Shown one piece after another: positions 27,922 through 37,794 of a stretch of DNA of 64,000 nucleotides (position 1 is the first letter of the stretch; each line of letters starts with the position of its first letter). The stretch lies in the NCBI RefSeq assembly GCF_000380025.1, contig NZ_KB904167.1:62001-126000 (forward strand), written 5' to 3'. This stretch comes from Streptococcus entericus DSM 14446 (GTDB lineage Bacteria > Bacillota > Bacilli > Lactobacillales > Streptococcaceae). Made by a program: the position numbers and the translations under genes. The notes beneath the pieces were generated by a model, which did no database searches, had not been told where the DNA came from, and saw only the letters and a program-made list of their open reading frames with translations.

Positions 27922-29169
27922 ATGAAAACAGTTTTGAAAAATAAGCTCTTTTTGACCACTTTTGTCGCAGATGCGATTTCTAACTTCGGAGACACCTTGT
28001 ATTATCTGGCTCTGATGAATTATGTCCTCCTTTTGCCCAATAGTCAACTCGCTATTTCAGCAGTGACCTTATCAGAAACCCTGCCCATGCTCTTTAGCTT
28101 TGCTATGGGGATCAAAGCCGATCAGACCAAGAAGAAGCTGGAGATGATTATGGGAACACTAGTCTTGCGTGTCGGCCTCTACAGCTTGATTGGTTTCTTT
28201 ATGGGCTTTGAGCCTAGTTTGTGGGTGGTGCTGGCTGCCAGTACGATTAACTTTATCTCAGATTTGGCTGGTCAGTATGAAAATGGACTGTATAGCCCGA
28301 TTTCCCTGCGGGTGATTAAGGCTGAGGAGAGGGAGCAAGCCATGGCCTTTCGTCAATCTAGTTTCTCTTTGCTCAGTATTGTGTTTAAGTTTAGCGGAGC
28401 TCTGCTGATTGCGGTGATGAGTTACCAGCACTTAGCCTTTTTCAATGCGGCAACTTTTGCAGTAGCGGCGCTTATTATGCTAGTGATTAAGCCTAAACTC
28501 ACTGCTCTCTTGATTGCTGATCCGATTAAAGACGTTGAAGCCCCGATTGAACGCCAAAACTTTTTGGTTCAGATGTGGGAGAGTTCCAAGCTGGTTATTC
28601 GGGAAATTAAACAAATCCCTGCTTTGCGGACGGTTATGACAATTATTCCTCTGCTCAATGCTGTTTTCAGTGGATTGGATGTGCTCTTTCTATTTGCTGC
28701 TAGTCAGAATACCAACATGATTATCGTGAATCTGCCCTTTACCCTAACCCTCATCAGTGCGGCAGCCATGTCTGGTCAGATTATCGGCGGTATGCTGACC
28801 ATGTCAGTTGCCAAAAACTGGGAAGTGACAAAGCTCGTGCGCCTGTCAGCCCTAGCTCCAGCTCTTCTCTTCTTAGGACTCTTGCTGGGCAATACCTACC
28901 TGATGATTGCTGTCCTCTTTGTCACCATGGTCAATGTCGGCATTGTCAATCCGAAAATGAATGCCCTTATAATGAATGAACTGCCAGAAGAACGCTTAGC
29001 AACAATTTCATCAGGCATTAGCACCTACTTTACCGCAGGTATCCTCTTGGTGCGCCTGCTCCTATCAGGGCTGGTATTAGTCCTTGCACCGACACCATTA
29101 GCTTTATTGTTCCTTATCGCTTCTATTGCTCTTGTTATTTGGACATTTTTTGGAAATAGCAGAGCTTAA
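27922..29169 (+). CDS. MFS-type transporter
   Basis: Very hydrophobic protein of 415 residues with about 12 predicted membrane helices and a polar central loop near 195-215, as in major facilitator permeases of the drug efflux type. The N-terminus FVADAISNFGDTLYYLALM resembles the Gram-positive macrolide-efflux-like MFS group. Substrate unknown. The start is ATG 27922 with only a weak GTGAGG site. The next gene has an ArsR-like DNA-binding domain and may regulate it. Confidence 0.75.
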   Translation: MKTVLKNKLFLTTFVADAISNFGDTLYYLALMNYVLLLPNSQLAISAVTLSETLPMLFSFAMGIKADQTKKKLEMIMGTLVLRVGLYSLIGFFMGFEPSLWVVLAASTINFISDLAGQYENGLYSPISLRVIKAEEREQAMAFRQSSFSLLSIVFKFSGALLIAVMSYQHLAFFNAATFAVAALIMLVIKPKLTALLIADPIKDVEAPIERQNFLVQMWESSKLVIREIKQIPALRTVMTIIPLLNAVFSGLDVLFLFAASQNTNMIIVNLPFTLTLISAAAMSGQIIGGMLTMSVAKNWEVTKLVRLSALAPALLFLGLLLGNTYLMIAVLFVTMVNVGIVNPKMNALIMNELPEERLATISSGISTYFTAGILLVRLLLSGLVLVLAPTPLALLFLIASIALVIWTFFGNSRA

Positions 29170-29284
29170 AGCCTCTAGAGTTCACCGTTAGACCTTGTAT
29201 CGTCTGACTTTGACTCATCAGCCTAGACGGTTGAGTTGATAAGGGGTATAATAGATATAACAGATTGCGATTAAAGGAGTTGCT

Positions 29285-30862
29285 ATGACCTATACCTACC
29301 ATGCTCACCACAGCCAGATTGTCGACTTTCTCTACGTTCCCCTCTTTATGCTTGAAAAAGAAGGAGACTTAGAATGGGATATAAATCAAAAAGAAAAAGA
29401 TATTTTGAGCGATGTCTGGCAGATTAAAGAAGAGATAAAAGATAAACTATCACCCTTAGACGAAGACCTCAAACGTTATAACCTCTGGAGTGAAGCCTAT
29501 GCCATTTCCCACATTCTTTACATTATTCTACTGGACAAGGGGCATGACCCCAAGACCCTGTCTGAGGCTCTTGATCTCTTTGAAACCTTGTCTGAGCAGG
29601 ATATTATCAAAGCCTATCAGATGACTCTGGTACGCTCCTATATTGAAGAGGAGATTGAGGCTGTGCCTCTCTTGACCTATCTGGACAAGGTCGAGATGTC
29701 TGCCGAGAATAAGTGGTACTGGTATCAAGCTATCAACAGCCCTAAAGAAACAGTAGAGGGTTTGATTAAGGTCTTGCGTCAAGTGGAGACCATCTATGCG
29801 CCTTACTATGAGCAGTTTGCGTCAGAGCGGCAGTCTTACTTGGAGGCCTTCGGTCTAGAGTCCTTTTTCGCCTATGTTCCGATGGCAGGGATGTCGAACA
29901 TGGCTGAGCAGTACCAGACGACCTATGAGTTAATCTTGCTCAGTCCTATTCACATCAGGGTCATGGCTATGTTTTTCACGAAGGAATTTAGCCTTCCTAT
30001 CTGGCTGGTGACTTCTACTCGGATGGATCAGCTATTGAACCAGCGAGATGTCTTAGATATGGATAGCTTCTCAACCATTCTCAAGACCATGAGTGATATC
30101 AGCCGTTATCAGGTGCTAACTGAGTTGATTCAACCCCATGCTAAGAATAAGGTCATTGCAGAAAAACTAGGCATTACAGGAGCGGCGGTTTCTTTTCACA
30201 CTCAAAAACTGATCAATTCCAAATTGCTTTTGGTCGACCATGATAACCAAACGACCAAGTATAAACTTAACCAAGGTCTCATTCAGCAGATGATAGACAA
30301 GCTTACTGGTGATTTTAACCTAGAGCAAAAAACTTCAGAACAAAAAACAGTAACGGAGGAGAAGGAAGACATGCCAGTTGTGATTAAGGACGGGATTTGG
30401 TATGACCAGGCTGGTCGCCCTCTGACTGAGGAGGAAAAAGCCCAAGTCAAGGACCAAGTCTACGCTGAGTTGGACAAAGACCTCAAGGACACAGGCTTTG
30501 AAGGTCTCATTAAGAAATTTATCAAGTACCTGATGACCAAGAATGGCAAAGGATTAGGTAAATATTTGCACATGGATAGCCAAAAAACGCTAGTGGGCTG
30601 GCAACCAGAGGTGGGGTCATCTGATGCTAAAGAACAACCTCTGCCGACGGACAGCAGTGAATTAGCCGAAGAGCTAATTGATGTCGAAGAGGATTTGGCC
30701 GATGTGGGTGAGGAATTGACAGATGTTAACTCAGAAATCGAGGACTTGACCACCGAGTTGGAGATCTTATCAGCTAATTTAGCACGCCTACAAGCTGAAG
30801 AAGAACGGTTGAAAGCCCGTCGTCAAGCTATTTTAAAACGTTATGGTGAGCTATCACATTAA
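29285..30862 (+). CDS. ArsR-like winged-helix protein with long N-terminal domain and coiled-coil tail
   Basis: Protein of 525 residues. The N-terminal about 270 residues are helical and unrecognised. A winged helix follows (ISRYQVLTELIQPHAKNKVI, then EKLGITGAAVSFHTQKL, about 278-345), close to ArsR-type DUF5937 regulators. The tail (about 440-525) is acidic and forms a likely coiled coil. It could regulate the MFS gene directly upstream. TATAAT at 29247-29252 and AAAGGAG before ATG 29285 give it its own start signals. Confidence 0.6.
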   Translation: MTYTYHAHHSQIVDFLYVPLFMLEKEGDLEWDINQKEKDILSDVWQIKEEIKDKLSPLDEDLKRYNLWSEAYAISHILYIILLDKGHDPKTLSEALDLFETLSEQDIIKAYQMTLVRSYIEEEIEAVPLLTYLDKVEMSAENKWYWYQAINSPKETVEGLIKVLRQVETIYAPYYEQFASERQSYLEAFGLESFFAYVPMAGMSNMAEQYQTTYELILLSPIHIRVMAMFFTKEFSLPIWLVTSTRMDQLLNQRDVLDMDSFSTILKTMSDISRYQVLTELIQPHAKNKVIAEKLGITGAAVSFHTQKLINSKLLLVDHDNQTTKYKLNQGLIQQMIDKLTGDFNLEQKTSEQKTVTEEKEDMPVVIKDGIWYDQAGRPLTEEEKAQVKDQVYAELDKDLKDTGFEGLIKKFIKYLMTKNGKGLGKYLHMDSQKTLVGWQPEVGSSDAKEQPLPTDSSELAEELIDVEEDLADVGEELTDVNSEIEDLTTELEILSANLARLQAEEERLKARRQAILKRYGELSH

Positions 30863-30871
30863 CAGGGTATA

Positions 30872-30905
30872 AAAATAGTTCGTTTTTAACGAACTATTTT
30901 TATTT
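30872..30905 (+). terminator. Rho-independent terminator
   Basis: AAAATAGTTCGTT (30872-30884), TTT loop, AACGAACTATTTT (30888-30900), T-rich tail. Confidence 0.85.
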
Positions 30906-30920
30906 TTATTCACACAAAAA

Positions 30921-30948
30921 TTGAAATAAACGACAGTTGTGGTAAAAT
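30921..30948 (+). promoter_or_regulatory. guaC promoter
   Basis: TTGAAA (30921-30926), 16-base spacer, TAAAAT (30943-30948) with upstream TGG. The 75-base leader contains a small AGGCAA/TTGCCT hairpin; no known riboswitch is recognised. Confidence 0.6.
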
Positions 30949-31024
30949 GGGTAAGGAAAGGCAAGTTTTTGCCTAGCGATGCGATAGCATAGGAAGGTCA
31001 ATTATTTAGTCAAGGAGTTACCTG

Positions 31025-32008
31025 ATGTACCATAATTTTCCAATTTTCGACTACGAAGATATTCAACTCATCCCTAATAAGTGTATCGTCCGTAGTCGGT
31101 CTGAAGTAGATACGACAGTTGAGTTCGGCGGTCATCGCTTCAAACTACCGGTGGTTCCTGCCAACATGCAAACCATCATTGATGAGGCGGTAGCTGAACA
31201 GTTGGCTCGCGATGGGTATTTCTACATCATGCACCGTTTTGATGAAGCAGCTCGCCCTGCATTTATCAAAAAAATGCATGACCAAGGGCTTATTGCGTCC
31301 ATTTCGGTGGGGGTGAAGGACTATGAGTATGACTTTGTGACGTCACTAAAAGCTGATGCGCCTGAGTTTATCACTATTGACATCGCTCATGGGCATGCGG
31401 ACAGTGTGATTGATATGATTAAACACATCAAAAAAGAGTTGCCTGAGACCTTTGTGATTGCGGGGAATGTCGGCACACCAGAGGCGGTGCGTGAGCTGGA
31501 AAATGCGGGTGCTGATGCAACTAAGGTTGGTATCGGTCCTGGTAAGGTCTGCATCACCAAGGTTAAGACTGGCTTTGGAACTGGTGGTTGGCAGTTGTCT
31601 GCCTTGAAACTCTGTGCCAAGGCGGCCAGAAAACCGATTATTGCTGATGGGGGTATCCGCACCCACGGTGATATTGCCAAATCCATCCGCTTTGGGGCTA
31701 GCATGGTCATGATTGGTTCGCTCTTTGCAGGGCATATCGAAAGTCCAGGTCAGTTGATTGAAGAAGATGGCCAACTCTTCAAGGAGTATTTTGGCTCTGC
31801 TTCCCAATTCCAAAAGGGTGAACACAAAAACGTTGAAGGCAAGAAAATTCTCCTCCCAGCCAAGGGTCATCTAGCCGATACCCTCAAGGAAATGACGGAG
31901 GACTTGCAATCGTCCATTTCCTACGCGGGTGGTCGCGATGTGGATGCCCTGCGCCATGTAGACTATGTGGTGGTGAAAAACTCCATCTGGAATGGGGACA
32001 GTATCTAG
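31025..32008 (+). CDS. guaC: GMP reductase GuaC
   Basis: Purine salvage enzyme of 327 residues converting GMP to IMP with NADPH. TIM-barrel protein of the IMPDH/GMPR family; [10 protein letters not shown] contains the catalytic Cys, [15 protein letters not shown] and MIGSLFAGH complete the phosphate-binding site. Lacks the CBS domains of IMPDH, and length matches GuaC2. AAGGAG before ATG 31025. Confidence 0.93.
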   Translation: MYHNFPIFDYEDIQLIPNKCIVRSRSEVDTTVEFGGHRFKLPVVPANMQTIIDEAVAEQLARDGYFYIMHRFDEAARPAFIKKMHDQGLIASISVGVKDYEYDFVTSLKADAPEFITIDIAHGHADSVIDMIKHIKKELPETFVIAGNVGTPEAVRELENAGADATKVGIGPGKVCITKVKTGFGTGGWQLSALKLCAKAARKPIIADGGIRTHGDIAKSIRFGASMVMIGSLFAGHIESPGQLIEEDGQLFKEYFGSASQFQKGEHKNVEGKKILLPAKGHLADTLKEMTEDLQSSISYAGGRDVDALRHVDYVVVKNSIWNGDSI

Positions 32009-32015
32009 TAACAGG

Positions 32016-32045
32016 AAAAAGCTGGTCAGTTAGGACTGGCTTTTT
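32016..32045 (+). terminator. Rho-independent terminator after guaC
   Basis: AAAAAGCTGGTC (32016-32027), loop AGTTAG, GACTGGCTTTTT (32034-32045), with two G-U pairs. Confidence 0.75.
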
Positions 32046-32147
32046 ATCAGACGAACTTCTGTGGCAAACAGTAATAGCAGAGCTGATGGTCTAGTTTTTT
32101 GAGGACTTGTGTTATAATGGGAGAAGATTATTTCAGAGGAGAAATAG

Positions 32148-33395
32148 ATGAAAGTACCATTTATCAGTCCTGAAGAACTGAGAACAGTAACAGACCAGTT
32201 TCCGACCCCTTTTCATTTGTATGACGAGCAGGGCATTCGCGAGAAAGCTAGAGCGGTTAATGCGGCCTTTGCTTGGAACAAGGGCTTTAAGGAGTATTTT
32301 GCTGTCAAGGCGACGCCGACCCCTGCGATTTTGAAAATCTTGCAAGAAGAGAACTGTGGGGTGGACTGTGCGACAGAGGTAGAACTGCTGATGAGTCACA
32401 AACTTGGCTTTACCGACATCATGTTCTCCTCCAACAACACGCCGTCAAGAGAGTACGCCTATGCCCAGAAAATTGGGGCGGTGATTAACCTAGATGCCTA
32501 TGAGGACATCGCTTATTTGGAGCGTGAGGTCGGTCTACCTGAGACCATCTCGTTGCGGTATAACCCAGGTGGCGTTTTTGCTCTGGGAACAGACATCATG
32601 GATCACCCTGAGGAGTCAAAATTTGGCATGACTAGGGCACAACTGATGGACGGCTACCGTTACCTGAAAGACCGTGGGGTTAAGAGTTTTGGACTTCATG
32701 CCTTCCTAGCTTCAAATACAGTGACCAACGCTTACTACCCCCAGTTGGCACGGCAGCTGTTTGAGCTAGCAGTTGAAATTCAGTCTGAAACAGGCATTAG
32801 CCTTGAGTTTATCAACCTATCAGGTGGTATTGGGGTTAATTACCATCCTGACCAGCAGCCAAATGATATTATGGCTATCGGCGAGGGTGTCCGTCAGGCT
32901 TATGAAGAGGTACTCACCCCTGCTGGTCTAGGTGAGGTCAAGATATTTACGGAGTTGGGGCGGTTCATGCTGGCACCGCACGGGCTCTTGGTGACGACTG
33001 TTACCCATAAAAAACACACCTACCGCTCCTATCTGGGGGTAGATGCCTCTAGTGTCAACCTGTTGCGTCCTGCCATGTATGGCTCTTATCACCATGTGAC
33101 CAACATGGCTCGTCTTGAGAGCACAGAGACGGCTGTGGTCGATGTGGTCGGTGGGCTGTGTGAAAATAATGACAAGCTGGCGCGGGAACGTGAATTGCCA
33201 GTGACGGAGATTGGCGATACCTTGGTTATTCACGACACGGGGGCGCATGGGTTTTCTATGGGCTATCAGTACAATGCTAAGCTCCGCTCTGCAGAAATTC
33301 TCTGGCAGACTGATGGCACACCGCGTCTCATTCGTCGGGCAGAAACCCCAGAGGACTATCTAGCAACTGTGATGGGCTTTGATTTTGGTGACTAG
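32148..33395 (+). CDS. lysA: Diaminopimelate decarboxylase LysA
   Basis: PLP enzyme of 415 residues making L-lysine from meso-diaminopimelate. Fold type III barrel with the Schiff-base Lys54 in YFAVKATPTP; FVNLSGG-like segment INLSGGIGVNYHP, TELGRFMLAPHG, and the substrate motif GGLCENNDKLA are present. A TATAAT at 32113-32118 precedes it and GAGGAG lies before ATG 32148. No lysine riboswitch or T-box is recognisable upstream, so control is probably by other means. Confidence 0.92.
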   Translation: MKVPFISPEELRTVTDQFPTPFHLYDEQGIREKARAVNAAFAWNKGFKEYFAVKATPTPAILKILQEENCGVDCATEVELLMSHKLGFTDIMFSSNNTPSREYAYAQKIGAVINLDAYEDIAYLEREVGLPETISLRYNPGGVFALGTDIMDHPEESKFGMTRAQLMDGYRYLKDRGVKSFGLHAFLASNTVTNAYYPQLARQLFELAVEIQSETGISLEFINLSGGIGVNYHPDQQPNDIMAIGEGVRQAYEEVLTPAGLGEVKIFTELGRFMLAPHGLLVTTVTHKKHTYRSYLGVDASSVNLLRPAMYGSYHHVTNMARLESTETAVVDVVGGLCENNDKLARERELPVTEIGDTLVIHDTGAHGFSMGYQYNAKLRSAEILWQTDGTPRLIRRAETPEDYLATVMGFDFGD

Positions 33396-33409
33396 TCGTT
33401 ATTTTCCCT

Positions 33410-33438
33410 TTGTCAATTTGCTTATTTTTTGCTATAAT
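33410..33438 (+). promoter_or_regulatory. yneF promoter
   Basis: TTGTCA (33410-33415), 17-base spacer, TATAAT (33433-33438): near-consensus sigma-A promoter. Confidence 0.75.
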
Positions 33439-33475
33439 GGTTAAGATAAGAAAATGAAACGGAGTATCGATTGAT

Positions 33476-33721
33476 ATGAATATTTGGGTAGCCATGCTCT
33501 TGATTACTTTGGCAGGTCTCGGCGGTTTGGTCGGCGGTGCTTTCATCGCTCGTAAACAGATGGAAAAATATTTGGAAGAAAATCCACCATTTAATGCGGA
33601 TATTATCCGCACCATGATGAGCCAGATGGGTCAAAAACCAAGTGAAGCCAAGGTTCAAGCTGTTGTTCGTCAGATGCAAAAGCAACAGAAGGAAGCAAGA
33701 GCTAAAGCCAAGAAAAAATAA
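33476..33721 (+). CDS. YneF family protein (UPF0154)
   Basis: Small protein of 81 residues with one N-terminal membrane helix (about 4-24, glycine rich) followed by the conserved [17 protein letters not shown] and [14 protein letters not shown] segments and a basic tail. Family function is unknown. Own promoter and terminator make it monocistronic. Confidence 0.88.
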   Translation: MNIWVAMLLITLAGLGGLVGGAFIARKQMEKYLEENPPFNADIIRTMMSQMGQKPSEAKVQAVVRQMQKQQKEARAKAKKK

Positions 33722-33748
33722 GAAGTGGGCAGTGATTGCCAACTTGTC

Positions 33749-33774
33749 AAATCACGTCCAATGGCGTGATTTTT
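33749..33774 (+). terminator. Rho-independent terminator after yneF
   Basis: AAATCACGTC (33749-33758) with GGCGTGATTT (33763-33772) around CAAT, followed by Ts. Confidence 0.75.
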
Positions 33775-33876
33775 GATTTTGGTTGGAAGATCTCGTCATC
33801 AATTGTAAAAGTAGGTGTCGTCGACGATTAGCGCTGACAGCTCTGCTATTTTCATAAATCTCACAGAAAGAAGACG

Positions 33877-34701
33877 ATGGACAATAGACCTATTGGATTT
33901 TTGGACTCAGGCGTTGGTGGCCTGACGGTGGTACGTGAGCTGATGCGCCAGTTGCCCCACGAGCAAGTTGTTTATATCGGTGACTCGGCTAGAGCCCCTT
34001 ATGGCCCTAGACCTGCCGAGCAAATTAAGACCTACACTTGGGAGCTGGTCAATTTTCTGCGCAAACAGGACGTCAAGATGATTGTACTGGCTTGTAATAC
34101 CGCAACAGCAGTGGTGTGGGAAGACATCAAGAGCCAACTGGATATTCCCGTTATCGGGGTCATTATGCCAGGAGCCAGCGCTGCGATTAAGGCAACAAGA
34201 ACTGGGAAAATCGGTATTATCGGCACGCCTATGACGGTGCAGTCGGACATCTACCGCGAGAAAATCACCAGTTTAGCCCCTCAAAGTCAGGTGGAGAGCT
34301 TGGCTTGTCCAGCCTTTGTTCCTATCGTTGAGTCCAACCAGATGAACTCACCTTTGGCCAAGAAGGCTGTTTATGAGACCTTGGCGCCTTTGGTTGGTCA
34401 GGTGGATACCCTCATTTTAGGCTGTACCCACTACCCGCTCTTGCGCCCTATCATTCAAAACGTTATGGGGCAGGAGGTGGCTTTGGTTGATAGCGGAGCT
34501 GAGAGTGTGCGAGACATCTCCGTCTTGCTTAACTATTTCGGCATCAACCGAGACCCTCGCCAGCCGGCGCAAGGTCACCGTTTTTACACAACCGGAGGAG
34601 CTGATAGCTTTGCCCATATCGCAGGCAATTGGTTACCAGATGTTCCCTTCACGGTCAACCATATTGATTTAGTAGCTAGCCTAGATGAGGTAACTGTATG
34701 A
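33877..34701 (+). CDS. murI: Glutamate racemase MurI
   Basis: Makes D-glutamate for peptidoglycan; 274 residues. Starts with [12 protein letters not shown] (Asp10, Ser11), and the two catalytic cysteines are Cys73 (ACNTATA) and Cys183 (GCTHYPLL). AGAAAG before ATG 33877. First gene of a tightly overlapping operon (murI, RdgB-N-like, rdgB, yfcE-like, cbpB, xerD-like, scpA, scpB, rluB, yidD). Confidence 0.94.
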   Translation: MDNRPIGFLDSGVGGLTVVRELMRQLPHEQVVYIGDSARAPYGPRPAEQIKTYTWELVNFLRKQDVKMIVLACNTATAVVWEDIKSQLDIPVIGVIMPGASAAIKATRTGKIGIIGTPMTVQSDIYREKITSLAPQSQVESLACPAFVPIVESNQMNSPLAKKAVYETLAPLVGQVDTLILGCTHYPLLRPIIQNVMGQEVALVDSGAESVRDISVLLNYFGINRDPRQPAQGHRFYTTGGADSFAHIAGNWLPDVPFTVNHIDLVASLDEVTV

Positions 34702-35093
34702 CAGATAAGATTTACGAATACAAGGACGACAAGAACTGGTTTATCGGTAAGTGGGGCGGACACAGTCTTTTATCTCACTTTGCCGAACCCATGTCAAATA
34801 AGCTCTATCTGCTCAATCAGCAATTAGCCACTATCCTTGACCGAGCTCCCTTATCTGAGGAATCTTGGTTAGCTCAACAAGGGTATGACGTTCTGGTGAT
34901 ACGACTGTCCTCACAATTGAGCCTGATTGATTTTGTCCTTTCTATCATCAATCAAGAGACTGAGCGCCAGCTTGTTGCTGAGGACAGAAATGGCGCAATT
35001 TTTATCACAGAAGGTCAGCAAGTCGTACAACTCATTCTTCCTCAAGGTGGTCTTCCCCTTGAGCAATTCACAAAAATAGAGGATAAGACATGA
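34698..35093 (+). CDS. Stand-alone copy of the streptococcal RdgB N-terminal domain
   Basis: Protein of 131 residues. It starts [20 protein letters not shown] and resembles the first about 130 residues of the RdgB-like protein encoded next, along its whole length ([32 protein letters not shown]). No catalytic domain. It starts inside the murI stop (ATGA) and ends overlapping the rdgB start. The first about 50 coding bases are identical to those of rdgB, so this is a tandem duplication of the extension domain. Function unknown; possibly a partner or competitor of RdgB. Confidence 0.75.
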   Translation: MTDKIYEYKDDKNWFIGKWGGHSLLSHFAEPMSNKLYLLNQQLATILDRAPLSEESWLAQQGYDVLVIRLSSQLSLIDFVLSIINQETERQLVAEDRNGAIFITEGQQVVQLILPQGGLPLEQFTKIEDKT

Positions 35094-36079
35094 CAACTAA
35101 AATTTACGAATACAAGGACGACAAGAACTGGTTTATCGGTAAGTGGGGCGGGCATAGTTTTCTATCTGCCCTGTTGCCGGAGGAGCAGGAGGAGCTTCAG
35201 GCTCTTGCCTTTAGGTTGCAAGGGTTATTCCCGCCTTACTATGACGATGGCAAAGGCATGCAAGGCTATCAGGTTGAGGTCATCAAAAAAGCCTCTGATG
35301 TCTCCTTGATTCGCTTTGTGATTGACATCATCAATGATGCAGCAGGTCGTCAATTGACCATGACACAACAGGCTGGAGCGATTGTGATCACAGAAGGGGA
35401 CCGGCTCATTGATGTGCATGTTCCAACAGGTGGTGTCAAGGCTTCTGATTTCTTCGGTCAGCAGGCTGGACTGGGAGATAAGATTCTCATTGCCACTAAA
35501 AACGAAGGTAAAACCAAGGAGTTTCGGAAATTCTTTAAGCAACTGGGTATGACGGTAGAAAACCTCAATGACTACCCAGATTTACCTGATGTGGAAGAGA
35601 CTGGGACGACCTTTGAAGAAAATGCCCGCCTCAAGGCGGAGACCATTTCCAAACTGACGGGTCAGATGGTATTGGCAGATGATTCAGGGCTAAAAGTCGA
35701 TATCCTTGGCGGTCTGCCTGGGGTCTGGTCTGCCCGCTTTTCTGGACCAGGTGCGACTGATGAGAAGAATAACGCCAAGCTCCTGCATGAGTTGGCCATG
35801 GTCTTTGAACCCAAAGACCGCTCTGCCCAGTTCCATTGTACTTTAGTATTAGCGGCCCCTAATCGTGAGAGTTTAGTGGTAGAAGGTGAGTGGGCAGGAT
35901 ACATCGATTTTGCACCAAAAGGTGATGGTGGTTTTGGGTATGATCCATTATTCTTAGTCGGAGAGACAGGAAAAACATCAGCAGAGCTTGGTACGGACTA
36001 CAAAAACGCCCATTCTCATCGGGCGATTGCCCTTAAAAAATTGTTGGAGGTATTTCCAGAATGGCAAGCCTTAAATTAG
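35090..36079 (+). CDS. rdgB: XTP/dITP diphosphatase RdgB with N-terminal streptococcal extension
   Basis: Nucleotide-pool cleaning enzyme of 329 residues that hydrolyses non-canonical purine triphosphates. The Ham1 domain starts near 129 with [14 protein letters not shown] and contains [34 protein letters not shown] and GFGYDPLF. The extra about 128 N-terminal residues are usual in streptococcal RdgB and are unlike the Ham1 fold. ATGA overlap upstream, 19-base overlap with the phosphoesterase downstream. Confidence 0.92.
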   Translation: MTTKIYEYKDDKNWFIGKWGGHSFLSALLPEEQEELQALAFRLQGLFPPYYDDGKGMQGYQVEVIKKASDVSLIRFVIDIINDAAGRQLTMTQQAGAIVITEGDRLIDVHVPTGGVKASDFFGQQAGLGDKILIATKNEGKTKEFRKFFKQLGMTVENLNDYPDLPDVEETGTTFEENARLKAETISKLTGQMVLADDSGLKVDILGGLPGVWSARFSGPGATDEKNNAKLLHELAMVFEPKDRSAQFHCTLVLAAPNRESLVVEGEWAGYIDFAPKGDGGFGYDPLFLVGETGKTSAELGTDYKNAHSHRAIALKKLLEVFPEWQALN

Positions 36080-36582
36080 TGGTCATGAGCGACTCGCATG
36101 GGGATCGTGCGGTGGTTGAGGCCATCAAAGAGCATTATCAGGGCAAGGTGGATGCGATATTTCATAATGGGGACTCGGAACTCCCTAGTACGGACAAGAT
36201 TTGGTCAGGGATTCAGGTCGTACAGGGTAATTGTGATTACGACGAGGGTTACTCCCAGCATCTGGTGACGAGCCTGCCACATCTCACAATCGCCCAGACT
36301 CATGGTCATCTCTACGCCATCAATTTTATGTGGGACAAGCTGATTTATTTTGCACAAGAGGCCCAAGCGGACATCTGTCTCTATGGACACTTGCACCGTG
36401 CAGCAGCTTGGCAAGAGGGCAAGACGGTCTTTGTCAACCCTGGCTCTGTCAGCCAGCCACGTGGCGAGGTACAGGAGAAACTCTATGCGGTGATTGAGGC
36501 AGATGACAAGACTATTTGTGTGGATTTTTACGACCTCAATCACCAGCTTTACCCTCGTTTATCAAAGGAATTTAGTCGATGA
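36061..36582 (+). CDS. YfcE-like metallophosphoesterase
   Basis: Calcineurin-like phosphoesterase of 173 residues. Motifs SDSHGD, FHNGDSE, GNCDY, QTHGHLY and YGHLHRA supply the metal-binding residues. Substrate likely phosphodiesters; exact role unknown. Embedded in the murI-scpAB operon and overlapping both neighbours (19 bases with rdgB, 4 with cbpB). Confidence 0.9.
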   Translation: MASLKLVVMSDSHGDRAVVEAIKEHYQGKVDAIFHNGDSELPSTDKIWSGIQVVQGNCDYDEGYSQHLVTSLPHLTIAQTHGHLYAINFMWDKLIYFAQEAQADICLYGHLHRAAAWQEGKTVFVNPGSVSQPRGEVQEKLYAVIEADDKTICVDFYDLNHQLYPRLSKEFSR

Positions 36583-37061
36583 TTGCCAAAGAATTTGAAG
36601 AATTTTTATTGTCTCATTGGACAACATATTTGACACCGGCAGAAGACTTAGCCATTTTTGTTGATACGCATAACACCGATCATGTCATGTTACTCTTGTC
36701 AAGAAACGGTTTTTCACGCGTTCCAGTCATTACCAAGGATAGGCGCTATGTCGGAACGATTAGCGTATCTGACATTGTTAATTACCAGTTTGAACATGAA
36801 TTGGCGTTAGAAGAGTTGGCTGATTTAGACATTTCGCATATGGTTAATACACGTCTTGAGGCGATTTTGCCAACAGCTGACCTCACCGAAATCATGCATA
36901 AACTGGTCGATGCCTCTTTTCTACCAGTAGTGACTGCCGACGGCTATTTTAAGGGGATTATCACGCGAAAAGCCATTCTCAAGGCTATCAATAGCCTCCT
37001 TCATAATTTTGCAGGATATTATCACCTTATTCCTAAGAAAGAAGTCAGTGATGGCCAATAA
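36579..37061 (+). CDS. cbpB: CBS-domain protein (CbpB-type c-di-AMP-binding)
   Basis: Protein of 160 residues made of a CBS pair: VMLLLSRNGFSRVPVITKD...YVGTISVSDI and MHKLVDASFLPVVTADGYF...ITRKAILKA. CbpB proteins of Firmicutes bind cyclic di-AMP and, in Listeria, act on the Rel stringent-response enzyme; that role is known from family members, not from this sequence. Start ATG 36579 overlaps the previous stop. Confidence 0.8.
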   Translation: MIAKEFEEFLLSHWTTYLTPAEDLAIFVDTHNTDHVMLLLSRNGFSRVPVITKDRRYVGTISVSDIVNYQFEHELALEELADLDISHMVNTRLEAILPTADLTEIMHKLVDASFLPVVTADGYFKGIITRKAILKAINSLLHNFAGYYHLIPKKEVSDGQ

Positions 37062-37794
37062 CTTAGAAAGATTTTTAGCAAGTAAGGAGCTCTCAGAAAA
37101 TAGCAGAGCTGCCTATACTTATGACCTACAGCAGTTTTTAGAAGTGGTGGGAGATGAGATGACAAGCAGTAAGTTGCAGGTCTACGAGACTACTATTTCT
37201 ACGCTGAAACCTGCTGCTAGGAGACGAAAATTGTCTACCATTAATCAATTTCTCCTATATCTGTATGAGCAAGGAGAGGTAGGGACTTATCATCGCTTAA
37301 AACCGCTTGATAAGGTGAAACAGACGACCACTCAACTGCCGATTCGGGACTTGTCTGTCTTATTTTCTGAGACTGACCAGACAGCAGGTCAACTGATTGC
37401 CCTTTTGATTTGGCAGTTAGGGTTGACCCCCAGCGAGATTCAAAGCATTAAGCAAGCTGATATCAATCTCGATTTTCGGATGTTGACCATCAAAAAAGGA
37501 GAATTGATTAGGGTACTTTCCCTGCCAGAGAACCTAGTTCCCTATCTTGAACGAGTGCAAGCAGGCACTTATCTCTTTGATAAGAATGGCAAATCCTACT
37601 CAAGACAATGGCTATTTAATCGCCTGTCTCACTACCTCACCAGTTTGGGATTAGGTGATTTGACCGCTCAAAAACTGCGACAGCAGTACATCATCACAGA
37701 ATTAAGTCGTGGCGTTAGTCAAGCAAGTTTGGCAAAGCAGCTGGGGTTGAAAACGACTCAGACGCTCATGACCTATGAGACACATGGACATTAA
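37051..37794 (+). CDS. XerD-like protein (tyrosine recombinase fold, catalytic residues missing)
   Basis: Protein of 247 residues with a SAM-like N-terminal domain and a recombinase-like C-terminal domain. The first catalytic Arg region reads LGLTPSEI rather than GLRxSE, and the H-x-x-R box reads LRQQYIITE, so the active site is lost, as known for streptococcal XerD-like proteins, which are distinct from XerS. I start at ATG 37051 (behind AAGAAAGAAG) instead of an in-frame start at 37009 that overlaps cbpB. It ends 11 bases into scpA. Confidence 0.85.
   Translation: MANNLERFLASKELSENSRAAYTYDLQQFLEVVGDEMTSSKLQVYETTISTLKPAARRRKLSTINQFLLYLYEQGEVGTYHRLKPLDKVKQTTTQLPIRDLSVLFSETDQTAGQLIALLIWQLGLTPSEIQSIKQADINLDFRMLTIKKGELIRVLSLPENLVPYLERVQAGTYLFDKNGKSYSRQWLFNRLSHYLTSLGLGDLTAQKLRQQYIITELSRGVSQASLAKQLGLKTTQTLMTYETHGH

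Noticed and set aside
30949..31024. Purine or preQ1-type riboswitch upstream of guaC
   Set aside because: The leader has only a small AGGCAA/TTGCCT hairpin and lacks the conserved junctions.
32046..32147. Lysine riboswitch or T-box upstream of lysA
   Set aside because: Only about 100 bases, with no long stems and no T-box consensus; just a -10 box is visible.
37009..37050. Upstream start of the XerD-like protein
   Set aside because: Lies inside cbpB without a ribosome site; ATG 37051 gives the usual family length.
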